A stretch of 64,000 nt of DNA, taken from Caulobacter vibrioides (GTDB taxonomy: Bacteria; Pseudomonadota; Alphaproteobacteria; Caulobacterales; Caulobacteraceae). The notes beneath the pieces were generated by a model, which ran no database searches, was not told where the DNA came from, and saw only the letters and a program-made list of their open reading frames with translations. Of the stretch, positions 9,017 to 18,352 are shown in pieces. Numbering within the stretch: the stretch's first letter is position 1; each line of letters begins with the position of its first letter. The stretch is from assembly GCF_002310375.3 (NCBI RefSeq), contig NZ_CP023315.3:3782001-3846000 (forward strand), given 5' to 3'. The position numbers were made by a program, and so were the translations under genes.

Positions 9017-9973
9017 ATGGCCGTCGCTCCACGCGTCAAACCGCTGGACCTGTTCACGCCCGAGGAATGGACGCGGATTTCCGCGCGCTCGTCCTGGCGC
9101 GGCGTCTGGATGGTGGCCCACGCCTGGGGCGTGATCCTCGCCGCCGGCGCGCTGTTCGTCGCCTTTCCCAATCCGCTGACCTATGTGGTCGCCGTCATGC
9201 TGATCGGCGCCCGGCAGCTGGGTCTGGCGATCCTGATGCACGAGGCCGCGCATGGCGGGCTGCATCCAAAGCTCAAGGTCAATGACTGGCTGGGCGAGTG
9301 GCTGTGCGCCGCGCCGGTGGGCGCCTCGCTGGCCAGCTATCGCCCCTATCATCTCAGCCATCACAAATACGCTCAGCAGGCCGAGGATCCTGACCTCGTC
9401 CTGTCAGCGCCCTTCCCGACCACGCGGCGCTCGCTGCGCCGCAAGATGATCCGCGACCTGACCGGCCAGACCTTCTTCAAGCAGCGCTTCGGGCCGCTAC
9501 TGGGCAAGATGAAGGGCGCAAAGACCACGGGGCAGCCCAAGGGCGCGATCTTCGCCGGCGAGATCGCGCGGCAAAGGCCGTTCCTGCTGTGGAACCTCGG
9601 CATCCTGGTCGTGCTGTCGGCCCTGGGCCTCTGGTGGGCGTGGCTGGCGCTGTGGGTCGTGCCGATGGCCACCTGGTTTCCGCTGGTCACGCGCCTGCGC
9701 AACATCGCCGAGCACGCCCTGGTGGCCAAGGACGAGCCCGACCCGTTCCGCCACGCCCGCACCACGAACGCCAACTGGCTCGAGCGCGCCCTGATCGCGC
9801 CCTACTATGTGTACTTCCACTCAGAACATCACATGTTCATGCACACCCCGTGCTGGAACCTGCCGCTGGCCCACCGGGTGCTGGAGCAGAAGGGCCTGGC
9901 CCAGGGCATGCTGACCGCGCCGGGCTATTTGAGCGTGCTGCGGGCCGCGTCGAGCAAACCGGTCGCCGCCTAA
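9017..9973 (+). CDS. Membrane fatty-acid desaturase family protein
   Basis: 318 aa. The three di-iron histidine boxes are intact: HEAAHGG near residue 75, HLSHHKYAQQ near 112 and HSEHHMFMH near 272. Two pairs of hydrophobic segments separate them. Such enzymes introduce double bonds or hydroxyl groups into acyl chains or related lipids; the exact substrate is open (fatty-acid desaturase, or a beta-carotene hydroxylase-like group). The ATG at 9017 is chosen because the frame opens there. The following methyltransferase starts 24 bp later and may share the transcript. Confidence 0.82.
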   Translation: MAVAPRVKPLDLFTPEEWTRISARSSWRGVWMVAHAWGVILAAGALFVAFPNPLTYVVAVMLIGARQLGLAILMHEAAHGGLHPKLKVNDWLGEWLCAAPVGASLASYRPYHLSHHKYAQQAEDPDLVLSAPFPTTRRSLRRKMIRDLTGQTFFKQRFGPLLGKMKGAKTTGQPKGAIFAGEIARQRPFLLWNLGILVVLSALGLWWAWLALWVVPMATWFPLVTRLRNIAEHALVAKDEPDPFRHARTTNANWLERALIAPYYVYFHSEHHMFMHTPCWNLPLAHRVLEQKGLAQGMLTAPGYLSVLRAASSKPVAA

Positions 9974-9997
9974 GGCGCCGCGTGCTTTAAGCGCGGC

Positions 9998-10657
9998 ATG
10001 ATCGTCCAGACCCTGGAAGGCCGGCGGGCTTTCATCCGCGACAACACCCAGCTGCTGCCGCCGCCGCATGCGCCCGAACTGGCGCTGCATCTGGCCGACG
10101 AGGTCACGCCGCTGTGGAAGCTGACCGAGGAGGCGCTGGAGGAGATCGGCCTGCCGCCGCCCTTCTGGGCCTTCGCCTGGGCCGGCGGTCAGGCCCTGGC
10201 GCGCTATATTCTCGACCATCCCGAGACGGTGGCCGGCAAGACCGTCTTCGACTTCGCCACGGGCTCGGGCCTGGTGGCCATCGCGGCGATGAAGGCGGGC
10301 GCCAAGAGCGTGCTGGCCAATGACATCGACGTCTTTTGCGAGGCGGCTGTCACCCTGAACGCCGAAGCCAATGGCGTCTTAGTCGCCTTCACCGATGCCA
10401 ATCTGCTGGGTGGGCCTCCGCCGGAGGCGCAGGTCCTGCTGGCCGGCGACATCTGCTACGAAAAGCCCATGGCCGAGGCGGTGATGGACTGGCTGCGGCG
10501 CGGCCGCGCACAGGGTTCGACGGTGCTGATCGGCGATCCCGGCCGCACCTACTTCCGCAAGGACGACCTGGTGAAGCTGGCCGAGTACCAGGTCGAGACC
10601 ACCCGCGAGCTGGAGGACATGGCCGTCAAGCGCACCAGCGTCTGGACTCTGCCCTGA
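9998..10657 (+). CDS. Class I SAM methyltransferase, ETFB-lysine-methyltransferase-like
   Basis: 219 aa. Contains PPFWAFAWAGGQALARYIL followed by the SAM motif I FDFATGSGLVAIAAMKAGA near residue 82 and the acidic loop ANDID. This matches the group of bacterial homologues of the electron-transfer-flavoprotein beta-subunit lysine methyltransferase. It would therefore methylate lysines on a protein such as ETF, though this is by family resemblance only. It sits 24 bp after the desaturase gene. Confidence 0.75.
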   Translation: MIVQTLEGRRAFIRDNTQLLPPPHAPELALHLADEVTPLWKLTEEALEEIGLPPPFWAFAWAGGQALARYILDHPETVAGKTVFDFATGSGLVAIAAMKAGAKSVLANDIDVFCEAAVTLNAEANGVLVAFTDANLLGGPPPEAQVLLAGDICYEKPMAEAVMDWLRRGRAQGSTVLIGDPGRTYFRKDDLVKLAEYQVETTRELEDMAVKRTSVWTLP

Positions 10658-10702
10658 GCGGACGATAGGAACATTTAAAGAACATCGACATTGGAGAGCG
10701 CC

Positions 10703-11056
10703 ATGCGCGAAGACGGCAAGATCGACTACATCGAATGGCCCGGCGGCGACCTGCCGGCCACCAAGGCCTTCTATTCCGCCGCGTTTGGCTGGACCTTCGC
10801 CGACTATGGCCCCGACTATGTGGCCTTCGAGGGCCAGGGCGCGGACGGCGGCTTCGCCAAGCCGCAGGAGGAGTCCAGCGACAAGCCGCTGGTCATCCTC
10901 TACGCCCATGACCTGGAGGCCATGCTCGACAAGGTGACCAAGGCTGGCGGCGTGATCACCGCGCCGATCTTCAGCTTCCCGGGCGGGCGTCGCTTTCACT
11001 TCACCGACCCGTCGGGTAACCAGCTGGGCGTTTGGAGCGCGACAGGGGTCGAGTAG
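10703..11056 (+). CDS. VOC (glyoxalase-like) family protein
   Basis: 117 aa from the ATG at 10703, which has GGAGAG six bases before it; an upstream TTG at 10691 is less likely. One VOC fold: IDYIEWPGGDLPATKAFYSAAFGWTF at the start and RRFHFTDPSGNQLGVW at the end, which carry metal-ligand-type positions of the superfamily. Members include small uncharacterised lyase/dioxygenase relatives; no specific substrate can be given. Confidence 0.82.
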   Translation: MREDGKIDYIEWPGGDLPATKAFYSAAFGWTFADYGPDYVAFEGQGADGGFAKPQEESSDKPLVILYAHDLEAMLDKVTKAGGVITAPIFSFPGGRRFHFTDPSGNQLGVWSATGVE

Positions 11057-11089
11057 ATCCGGCCGCGCCGGACCTTGGGGGAATTGCGT

Positions 11090-11617
11090 ATGATGGCCTT
11101 GAGCCTGCTGTTGCTGTCGATCGTGGGCGCCGCCCAGGCGGAGGATCCTCCGCCGGCGCCCGTTCCCGCCGAGGTCCGAGCGCTGGAAGGCTGCTGGCGC
11201 GGCGAGGGCGAGGTGATGGGCAAGCCGGTCGAGATCACGCTCGCTGCGCGTCCCGCCGCGCTCGGAACCCTGATGACCGTCGACGCCGACAGCCACGCCA
11301 AGGCCGATCCCAAGGACCGGTATGTGGCCCATCTGATCCTGGCCGGTCGCGGCGCGCCGCCGAAGGGGGGGCCGGCGACCGGCGTCTCAGGCTTCTGGGC
11401 CGACAGCTTTGGCGGCGACGCCACGGCGGTGGGCAAGGGCGAGGTCCAGCCTGGCGGCTTCGACATCGCCTACCCCTATCCCGACGCCAGCTTCCTGAAT
11501 CGCTGGCGGCGCGACGGGGACCGCATGACCTGGACGATCGTGCTCCAGGGGAACGGCAAGGAGACGCCCTTCGCCGCCTATGGCTTGATGCGCGCAGCCT
11601 GCCCACCGAAAGGCTAG
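11090..11617 (+). CDS. Secreted protein of unknown function
   Basis: 175 aa. The ATG at 11090 follows GGGGG; it opens a signal peptide MMALSLLLLSIVGAAQA with cleavage before EDPPP. The mature part begins LEGCWRGEGEVMGKPVE, resembling the lipocalin-like or THAP4/DUF1579-type beta barrels that begin with LxGxWxGxG, and ends RMTWTIVLQGNGKE. I assign no function. One other Cys pair position (C near the C-terminus) could form a disulfide with the one after LEG. Confidence 0.6.
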   Translation: MMALSLLLLSIVGAAQAEDPPPAPVPAEVRALEGCWRGEGEVMGKPVEITLAARPAALGTLMTVDADSHAKADPKDRYVAHLILAGRGAPPKGGPATGVSGFWADSFGGDATAVGKGEVQPGGFDIAYPYPDASFLNRWRRDGDRMTWTIVLQGNGKETPFAAYGLMRAACPPKG

Positions 11618-11695
11618 CGGCTCACCGCCTCAACGGGTCACGCGGCCCGGCGACGGGTCCGATAGGGTCGGCGTCATGGCGCCGGCCGGCCTCGG

Positions 11696-12556
11696 CTAGA
11701 AGCGGGGGTGAAAGTCTCGCGGAGCCCACCCAAAGTCTCGCGCCGCGTCCGACGAGTCGAAGGTCAGGTCCTGGCCCATCCGGGTCCCCATGGCCGTCGT
11801 CGCGCCGGGATAGAACGGCTTGGCCAGGCGCATGATCAGGCTAAACAGCCAGGTCGGCATCGGCAGGCTGCGGGGCGTCTTGCCCAGCCCCTCGAACACG
11901 CGGTCGACCATGACGCGATAGGTGACCGTCTCCCCCCCGACGAGGTTATAGGCCTTGTCGGCGGTCGCAGGCGCATGGGCGGCGGCGAGGGCCCCGGTGG
12001 CCAGGTCTTCGGCATGGACCGGCTGGCGCAGCCCCTCCCCCGCGCCCGACAACGGCATGACGTGGAACCGGCGCACCAGCCGCGCGATGCGGCTCACGTT
12101 CGCATCGTGGCCTTCATCATAGATCAGGGTGGGTCGCAGGATCGTCCAGGCCACGCCATGAGCGGCGCACCAAGCCTCGACCGCCTGTTCGGCGTCTGTC
12201 AGCGCCGCCGCCACCGCGCGTTCCGCCGCGTCCGGCGAGTCGGTCTTGGTGAACCGGCTGGTCGAGGAGAAGGCGATCAGACGCGCCATGCCGCGCGCCT
12301 TCAGCGCCGGCAGGGCGGGCGGCAGGAGCCAGATCGGCGACAGCGAAAACACCGTGGCGGCCACCGGCAGGCGCTCGGCAAGGTCAGGGTCCTTGAGGTC
12401 GCCGCCGATCCAGCAGGCGTCGCCCGGCGGCGGGCGGCGGCTGAAGGCGACCGGGTCCAAGCCTTCGACCTTGAGGCGCTCCATTAGGTGGCGGCCGATC
12501 AGGCTGGTCGCGCCCAGCACCAGCACCGGCGTCTTCAGGGTGTTCTCAGCGTCCAT
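11696..12556 (-). CDS. NAD(P)-dependent epimerase/dehydratase family protein
   Basis: 286 aa from the ATG at 12556 behind AGGAGG. Rossmann start VLVLGATSLIGRHLMERL (GxxxxxG nucleotide site), then short-chain-type segments FSSTSRFTKTD and WTILRPTLIYDEGHD with the Tyr/Lys region altered relative to classical SDRs. It resembles the NmrA/epimerase-like group acting on membrane-associated or cofactor substrates (for example NDUFA9-like). Function is not assigned. It is divergent from the MmcQ/YjbR gene. Confidence 0.78.
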   Translation of the reverse strand: MDAENTLKTPVLVLGATSLIGRHLMERLKVEGLDPVAFSRRPPPGDACWIGGDLKDPDLAERLPVAATVFSLSPIWLLPPALPALKARGMARLIAFSSTSRFTKTDSPDAAERAVAAALTDAEQAVEAWCAAHGVAWTILRPTLIYDEGHDANVSRIARLVRRFHVMPLSGAGEGLRQPVHAEDLATGALAAAHAPATADKAYNLVGGETVTYRVMVDRVFEGLGKTPRSLPMPTWLFSLIMRLAKPFYPGATTAMGTRMGQDLTFDSSDAARDFGWAPRDFHPRF

Positions 12557-12591
12557 TCGCCTCCTATAGTCCCGCACGGGAGGGGTTGCCC

Positions 12592-12948
12592 ATGACCTAT
12601 GACGAGGTTCGCGCCTTTGCGCTTGGCCTGCCCGGTGTCGAAGACGGCACGGCCTATGGCCGGCCGTGCCTGAAGGCGCATGGCAAGTTCCTGACCCGCC
12701 TGTTCGAGGACGGCGAGAGCCTGGTCTGTCCGGCCGTGCCCTTCGACGAACGCGACATGCTGGTGGAGGCCGAGCCCGACGTCTTCCACTTCACTGACCA
12801 CTTCCGGAACTATCCTTATGTCCTGGTCCGCCTGGCGGGCGCCCACCCCGGCACGGTCGAGCGGCTGGTGATGCGCCAATGGCGCGCCACCGCGCCGAAG
12901 AGGGTGTTAAAGGCCTGGGACGAAGCCCACCCGACGGAGACTCCATGA
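12592..12948 (+). CDS. MmcQ/YjbR family protein
   Basis: 118 aa from the ATG at 12592 (GGGAGGGG upstream). Shows the family pattern: MTYDEVRAFALGLPGVEDG, AYGRPCLKAHGKFLTRL, FHFTDHFRNYPYVLVRL and a C-terminal WRATAPKRVLKAW. The fold resembles CyaY-like double-wing DNA-binding proteins, but its role is unknown. Its stop overlaps the start of the next gene (ATGA), so the two are probably translationally coupled. Confidence 0.82.
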   Translation: MTYDEVRAFALGLPGVEDGTAYGRPCLKAHGKFLTRLFEDGESLVCPAVPFDERDMLVEAEPDVFHFTDHFRNYPYVLVRLAGAHPGTVERLVMRQWRATAPKRVLKAWDEAHPTETP

Positions 12949-13601
12949 AAGGCTCACTCGCCCTTTGGCGCATCCTGATCGCGCTAATCGCTTGCCTTGG
13001 CCCTGCGCTGCAGTACGGCCTGATGGTCTATGACGAGACCCTGGTGTCGGCGGCGGTGAAGTCGGTCGAGTTCTTCAGCTATTTCACGATCCTGACGAAC
13101 CTGCTGGCGGCGACCGCGCTGACAGCGCCGCTGATCGCGCCCCAAAGCCGCTTCGCCGCCTGGGCCGAGCAAAGCGGTCCGCGCGCGGCGATCGCGACCT
13201 ATTTGGCGATCACGGCGGTCGTCTACCACACCATGCTGGCCTGGCAGTGGGACCCGCAAGGACTGCGGAAGGTCTCCGACACCATCCTGCACACCATCAC
13301 CCCCATCGCCTTCCTGCTGGACGTCGCCCTGCGCGGCGGACAGGGTCCCGCGCGCTGGATCGTCGCCGCAAAGGCCATGGCCTTCCCGGCCCTGTTCGGG
13401 GTCTGGACGCTGCTCCACGGCGCGCTGACGAGCTGGTATCCGTATCCGTTCATGAACGTCGCCAAGCGTGGCTATCCCAAGGTGCTGCTGACCATGGTGG
13501 AGATGAGCGTGGCCTTCGCGCTGGTCGCGCTGGTCTTCATCGCCCTCTCGCGCGTTCGAGCCAGGGTGGCGCCCGGCCAGGGCGAACCCATATCGGCCTG
13601 A
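12945..13601 (+). CDS. Pr6Pr family integral membrane protein
   Basis: 218 aa from the ATG at 12945, overlapping the preceding stop as ATGA. Six hydrophobic segments with the family's typical ...FFSYFTILTNLL... near residue 40 and YHTMLAWQWDPQG, HTITPIAFLLDV near 100-125. The Pr6Pr name refers to six-helix membrane proteins of unknown role found widely in bacteria and fungi. Confidence 0.75.
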   Translation: MKGSLALWRILIALIACLGPALQYGLMVYDETLVSAAVKSVEFFSYFTILTNLLAATALTAPLIAPQSRFAAWAEQSGPRAAIATYLAITAVVYHTMLAWQWDPQGLRKVSDTILHTITPIAFLLDVALRGGQGPARWIVAAKAMAFPALFGVWTLLHGALTSWYPYPFMNVAKRGYPKVLLTMVEMSVAFALVALVFIALSRVRARVAPGQGEPISA

Positions 13602-13621
13602 CGCTTCTTCTGGAGTTATCG

Positions 13622-14461
13622 ATGTCCAAGCTCGTTCCCGCCGTCCGCTCGGGCGATGTCCTGATGCCCGCCCTGGGCTTTGGCACCTGGCAGCTGGAGA
13701 ACGGGACCGCCGCCCCCCTGGTCGAAAAGGCGCTCGAGGTCGGCTACCGCCATATCGACACCGCCCAGATCTACGGCAACGAGCGCGACGTCGGCGCCGC
13801 GATCAAGACCAGCGCCGTCAAGCGCGACGAGATCTTTCTGACCACCAAGGTCTGGATCGACAAGTTCGCGGACGGCGCCTTGCAGCTCTCGGCCGAAAAG
13901 AGCCTGGAGAGGCTGGGGGTCGATCACGTCGACCTGCTGCTGCTGCACTGGCCCAAGCCCGACGTGCCGCTGGCCGAGACCCTGAAGGCGCTGAACGAGG
14001 CCCGCGCCAAGGGCTGGACCCGCGCCATTGGCCTGTCGAACTTCCCCTCGGCCCTGATGCGAGAGGCCGCCGCCCTGTCGGAAGCCCCGATCGCCACCAA
14101 CCAGGTCGAGTATCACCCCTATCTGTCGCAAAAGACCCTGATCGCCACGGCCCACGAGCTGAGCGCCTCGATCACCGCCTGGTCGCCGCTGGCGCAAGGC
14201 AAGGTCGCCCAGGACCCGGTGCTGATCGAGATCGGCCGCGCCCACGGCAAGACGCCTGGCCAGGTCACCCTGCGCTGGATCATCCAGCAGGGCGTCATCG
14301 CCATCCCGCGCACGAGCAACCCGGCCCGGATCGTCGAGAACTTCGATGTGCTCGATTTCGAGCTGTCCGACGCAGAGATGACCCGCATCCACGCCCTGGC
14401 CCGCCCGGATGGTCGCCTCGGCGACTGGCTGGACAAGGCGTATCAGTGGGACGCGGCTTAG
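13622..14461 (+). CDS. Aldo/keto reductase
   Basis: 279 aa from the ATG at 13622; a much longer in-frame extension runs through the opposite part of the membrane gene and is not real. The catalytic set of the AKR family is present: Asp in GYRHIDTAQIYGNE, Tyr in the same segment, Lys in LTTKVW and His in LLLLHWPKP. The C-terminal NADPH site PRTSNPARIVENFDVLDFEL is intact. Sequence looks like the 2,5-diketo-D-gluconate reductase (DkgA/DkgB) group; substrate is not certain. Confidence 0.88.
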   Translation: MSKLVPAVRSGDVLMPALGFGTWQLENGTAAPLVEKALEVGYRHIDTAQIYGNERDVGAAIKTSAVKRDEIFLTTKVWIDKFADGALQLSAEKSLERLGVDHVDLLLLHWPKPDVPLAETLKALNEARAKGWTRAIGLSNFPSALMREAAALSEAPIATNQVEYHPYLSQKTLIATAHELSASITAWSPLAQGKVAQDPVLIEIGRAHGKTPGQVTLRWIIQQGVIAIPRTSNPARIVENFDVLDFELSDAEMTRIHALARPDGRLGDWLDKAYQWDAA

Positions 14462-14535
14462 AGCCCGGCTCAACTTGACGCGACGCTCGCCCCGAGAACA
14501 ATCTAGAATTGAGCGACCTTGGGGCGGAGTTGGTG

Positions 14536-15480
14536 ATGGCGTTTGGAGCAGGACCTTTGGTGATCGCCTTGACGCTGGCGAGCGCCCTCCAGACGCCTTT
14601 GCCGCTCGCGACGCTGCGCGCCGATCCCTCGGCCGCCCGCGATTTCGACTACTGGAGCCTGCGGGCGGGCCGAACCCCGGCCGAGGTCCAGGCTTTGGCG
14701 GGTTCGATCACCGCCGATGACGCGGCCAAGGGTTGTCGCACCGAGGCTGAGCTCGAGATCGTTCTGGGTCTTGAGAGCGCAGCGGAGGCCAACTCCGCCG
14801 CCGCTTGGCGCGCCGATCATGAGGCCGCCGCCAAGTTCGAACGCGAGAGCAAAGCCCTGCGCGCCAAGGCCCTGGCCGGCGAGAAGGTCGGCGATCAGTA
14901 CATCAGCCGGAACGTCCAGACCTTTGTGGAGCAGGCTCAAGCCGCGCGGACACAACGCGCCCGCGCAGTGATCGAGCGCGTCGCGATCGATCAGGCCGGC
15001 CTGAGCGTCTCCGCGCCTCAGTCTCCAGTGCCCGGGGTGGAGCGACGGATCGCCCTCCGCTCGAAGCATCGCTACTGCGTTGTGTCGCGCGATAACGCCG
15101 AATGGCTGAAGACCGAGATCAGGTCGCGCGGCTGGTTCACCCTGTCCGCCGACGGCCCCGACGCTGACAGGGCCGCGTGGCTGATGGTGCAGCACAGCGA
15201 CCACGATCCCGCCTTCCAGCGCGAGGCCCTGGCCCTCTTGACCCGCCTGAAGGACCAGAACGAGACCAGCAAGCGCAACTACGCCTATCTGTACGACCGC
15301 CTCGCCGCCAATGAGGGCCGCAACCAGCTCTACGCGACCCAGGCGCGCTGTCGGGCCGGCCAGCGCGAACCCCATCCCGCTGTGGATCAGCCTGAAGGCC
15401 TGGAGGCGCGCCGCGCAGCCATGGGCCTGGAGACGCTGGAAGCCTACTACGCCCGGTGGGGCGCTTGCCCGAAGGCCTAG
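14536..15480 (+). CDS. DUF6624-like secreted protein
   Basis: 314 aa from the ATG at 14536 (GGAG upstream); a TTG at 14509 would add nine residues. It has a hydrophobic signal-like start and a C-terminal region with AWLMVQHSDHDPAFQREAL, the hallmark of DUF6624 proteins, followed by NYAYLYDRLAANEGRNQLYATQ. Four Cys residues in the mature part could pair. Function unknown; secretion is inferred from the N-terminus. Confidence 0.68.
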   Translation: MAFGAGPLVIALTLASALQTPLPLATLRADPSAARDFDYWSLRAGRTPAEVQALAGSITADDAAKGCRTEAELEIVLGLESAAEANSAAAWRADHEAAAKFERESKALRAKALAGEKVGDQYISRNVQTFVEQAQAARTQRARAVIERVAIDQAGLSVSAPQSPVPGVERRIALRSKHRYCVVSRDNAEWLKTEIRSRGWFTLSADGPDADRAAWLMVQHSDHDPAFQREALALLTRLKDQNETSKRNYAYLYDRLAANEGRNQLYATQARCRAGQREPHPAVDQPEGLEARRAAMGLETLEAYYARWGACPKA

Positions 15481-15590
15481 GCGAGGATCGGCGCGCCGCT
15501 GTTTCTCGCGCGCGCCGGTGCTAAGCTCTCAGGACTCGCGACCGGGAGACCCTCGCGCTATCGCCGACCAAGCCACCACCAAGGAATCCC

Positions 15591-15854
15591 ATGCGCCTCG
15601 CCATCGTCGCCCTCGCCCTGCTGACCATCCCCGCCCTGTCGGCCTGCACCGAGAGCAAGCAGGCCCGGCGCGCCGCCACCTGGAACGACAAGCCGGCCGA
15701 CATCGTCTGCTGGTCGTATGGAACCCAGACCTTCGCCGGCCGGTCGACCGGCAAGGTCGAGTATGACGAAGGCGGCCGCATCTCGTTCGTCGACGCCGCC
15801 AACGGCCGCTACACCACGGTCGAGGGCGAGTGCCGGATCGTCTACGCGAAATAG
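15591..15854 (+). CDS. Small lipoprotein, unknown
   Basis: 87 aa with a lipobox: MRLAIVALALLTIPALSAC, so lipidation at Cys19. The rest is compact and polar with DKPADIVCWSYGTQTFAGRS and a second Cys near the end (GECRIVYAK), which might pair with Cys at 43. No family is recognised. It is convergent with the DUF4287 gene, with only four bases between the stops. Confidence 0.7.
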   Translation: MRLAIVALALLTIPALSACTESKQARRAATWNDKPADIVCWSYGTQTFAGRSTGKVEYDEGGRISFVDAANGRYTTVEGECRIVYAK

Positions 15855-15858
15855 GCGG

Positions 15859-16074
15859 CTATTTCAGGCCGTCCTCGGCCAGGGTGTAGGCCACGATCGC
15901 GTTGGCGTGACCGTGGCCGAACCCATGCGCGCTCTTCAGTACGGCGACGAGATCCATGTGCTTGGCCGGATAGGCGTCGCGCACGATCTTCTGCCAGTGG
16001 GCGACCGGCTGTCCGTAGGTCTTTTCGATCGACGGGAAGTAGGACACCGGGCCCTTCACCTTGTTGTCGGACAT
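15859..16074 (-). CDS. DUF4287 domain protein
   Basis: 71 aa. Matches the short DUF4287 pattern: VSYFPSIEKTYGQPVAHWQK, then AKHMDLVAVLKSAHGFGHGHANAIVAY, a helical domain often fused to DUF5655 in other bacteria. Here it stands as the entire protein. GAGGCG precedes the ATG. Function is unknown. Confidence 0.75.
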   Translation of the reverse strand: MSDNKVKGPVSYFPSIEKTYGQPVAHWQKIVRDAYPAKHMDLVAVLKSAHGFGHGHANAIVAYTLAEDGLK

Positions 16075-16251
16075 CAGAAGCGCCTCTCGGTTTTAGCCAA
16101 CCCTTGATGCGTCGGGCGCTCGCCGCCGGCAATGGCCTGACCCCGGCCGCCACCAAAACTCCCTCCGTTTTCAGACGAACGCGGTTTCATCCGCCTCCGA
16201 AAGGGCCTAGGTAAGCCTCAACCTGAGCATAACCTTCAGGACGGGGACGAG

Positions 16252-17526
16252 ATGGACGACGCGGGCGCCAGCTTGCAGGCGATCATGGCGGGGATGGGCC
16301 GGACGGCCCGCGAGGGCGCGCGCGCGCTTCGCCTCGCCACGCCAGAGCAGCGCACGGCCGCCATCCAGGCCATGGCCGTCGCCATCCGCGAAGACGCCGA
16401 CGCCATCCTCCTGGCCAACGCCAAAGACCTCGCCCGCGCAGAGGCTAACGGCGTCTCGGGCCCGATGCTGGACCGGCTGGCTCTGGACGCCGCACGCCTG
16501 GAAGGCGTCGCCGCCGGCGTCGAGGCCGTGGCCGCCATCCCTGATCCCGTCGGCGTCGCCACCGCGCGCTGGACCCGGCCCAATGGCCTGGACATCGCCC
16601 GCGTCCGCACGCCGATCGGCGTGATCGCCATGATCTATGAGAGCCGCCCCAATGTGACCGCCGACGCTGCGGCGCTGTGCGTGCGCTCGGGCAATGCGGT
16701 GATCCTGCGCGGCGGGTCGGAGTGCATCCATTCCAACCTCGCCATTCACGCCGCCATCGCGCGCGGTCTCAAGGCCGCCGGCCTGCCCGCCGCCGCCGTC
16801 CAGGCGGTGAAGACGCCCGATCGCGCCGCCGTTGGCATGATCCTGGCCGGGCTGGACAAGACCATCGACCTGATCATTCCGCGCGGCGGCAAAAGCCTGG
16901 TGGCCCGCGTCCAGGCCGAGGCCCGCGCCCCGGTGCTGGGCCACCTGGAAGGCCTGAACCACGTCTTCGTCCACGCCGCCGCCGACCTGAAGAAGGCCGT
17001 CGAGGTGGTGGTGAACGCCAAGCTGCGCCGCGTCTCGGTCTGCGGCTCGGCCGAGACCCTGCTGATCGACAAGGCCGCCGCCGAGACGCTGCTGCCGCCG
17101 ATCGCCGACGCCCTGATCAAGGCAGGCTGCGAACTGCGCGGCGACGCCGCCGCCCGCGCCATCGAACCGACGATGAAGAAGGCCACCGTCGAGGACTGGA
17201 CCACCGAATACCTGGCCCCGATCCTGTCGGTGGCCGTGGTCGACGGCGTGGCCGGCGCGGCGCGGCATATCGCCTCGTACGGCTCGGGCCATACCGACGC
17301 GATCATCACCGAGGACGCCGCCGCCGCCGAGGCCTTCATCGCCGAGGTCGACAGCGCCATCGTGCTGGTCAACGCCTCGACCCAGTTCGCCGATGGCGGC
17401 GAGTTCGGCTTCGGGGCCGAAATCGGCATCGCCACCGACAAGCTTCATGCCCGCGGCCCGGTTGGGGCCGAGCAACTGACGACGTTCAAATATGTGGTTC
17501 GCGGGACCGGCCAGACTCGTCCCTGA
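16252..17526 (+). CDS. proA: Gamma-glutamyl phosphate reductase ProA
   Basis: 424 aa, the usual length. It converts gamma-glutamyl phosphate to glutamate-5-semialdehyde with NADPH, the second step of proline synthesis. Hallmarks: [37 protein letters not shown], and the catalytic Cys in [15 protein letters not shown]. The C-terminus [22 protein letters not shown] is the typical ProA ending. nadD overlaps the last 35 bases in another frame if its longest start is used. Confidence 0.96.
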   Translation: MDDAGASLQAIMAGMGRTAREGARALRLATPEQRTAAIQAMAVAIREDADAILLANAKDLARAEANGVSGPMLDRLALDAARLEGVAAGVEAVAAIPDPVGVATARWTRPNGLDIARVRTPIGVIAMIYESRPNVTADAAALCVRSGNAVILRGGSECIHSNLAIHAAIARGLKAAGLPAAAVQAVKTPDRAAVGMILAGLDKTIDLIIPRGGKSLVARVQAEARAPVLGHLEGLNHVFVHAAADLKKAVEVVVNAKLRRVSVCGSAETLLIDKAAAETLLPPIADALIKAGCELRGDAAARAIEPTMKKATVEDWTTEYLAPILSVAVVDGVAGAARHIASYGSGHTDAIITEDAAAAEAFIAEVDSAIVLVNASTQFADGGEFGFGAEIGIATDKLHARGPVGAEQLTTFKYVVRGTGQTRP

Positions 17527-18142
17527 GGCCGGCCGGCCCAACGCTCAGCGTCTGGGGTTCCACCTGGAACCCGGGATGCGCGTCGGGCTGTTCGGCGGCA
17601 GCTTCAACCCGGCGCACGAGGGCCACGCCCACGTGGCCGAAACGGCCATGCGCCGTCTGGAGCTGGACCGCGTGATATGGCTGGTCTCGCCGCAGAACCC
17701 GCTGAAGCCCGTCCACGAGACCCGCCCCCTAGCCGAGCGGATGGCCAACGCCCGCCGCTGGGCGCGCGGGTCGGGCATGATCGTCTCCGACGCCGAGACG
17801 CGGCTCGGCTCGCAATACACGATCGACACCCTGCGCGTGCTGCGAGCCCGCTATCCGGGCGTGAAGTTCGTCTGGGTCATGGGCGCCGACAGCCTGGCGA
17901 CCTTCCACCGCTGGCGCGGCTGGACCCAGATCATGCGGGAAGTCCCGGTGGCGGTGATCTCGCGACCTTGGATCGCCTTGAAGGCCCGCACCTCGCCGGC
18001 CGCCCGCCGCTTCGCCTTCGCCCGCTGGCCCGCCAGCGCCGCGGCCAAGTTGCCGGACGCCAAATCGCCCGCCTGGGTCTATCTGACGGGACCGCTGAAC
18101 TTCGCCTCCTCCACGGCGATGCGGGCGCGGCAGAAGGGCTGA
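17492..18142 (+). CDS. nadD: Nicotinate-nucleotide adenylyltransferase NadD
   Basis: 216 aa from the longest ATG. The nucleotidyltransferase motif [18 protein letters not shown] (with the two catalytic His) starts right after the internal ATG at 17576, which has a GGAACCCGGG stretch before it, so the true protein may be 189 aa. ISRP and the C-terminal STAMRA (SSTxxR type) motifs are present. It adenylates nicotinate mononucleotide in NAD synthesis. The gene order proA-nadD-rsfS is a common alphaproteobacterial arrangement. Confidence 0.92.
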   Translation: MWFAGPARLVPEAGRPNAQRLGFHLEPGMRVGLFGGSFNPAHEGHAHVAETAMRRLELDRVIWLVSPQNPLKPVHETRPLAERMANARRWARGSGMIVSDAETRLGSQYTIDTLRVLRARYPGVKFVWVMGADSLATFHRWRGWTQIMREVPVAVISRPWIALKARTSPAARRFAFARWPASAAAKLPDAKSPAWVYLTGPLNFASSTAMRARQKG

Positions 18143-18352
18143 GCGCCACCGTGCGAAGGCCCTGAACGGCTCGCAAATCGCCATTCGGCCATCACCCCCT
18201 CACGTTTCGCCCAATTCCGTGCTAAGAGAGCTATCCACAGCGACCCCATAAGGAGCAATCCGCTGCGTAGCGACCCCGCGCAAAGTGCGCACGAAGGCCC
18301 GGCCGGCGCCGAGTCCTCGACTGAATCCCCCGGCCTGAGTCCGGTTTTTGAC

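Noticed and set aside
10672..10697. GGAAC-N16-CATT before the VOC gene
   Set aside because: -10 mismatched and only a few bases from the ATG.
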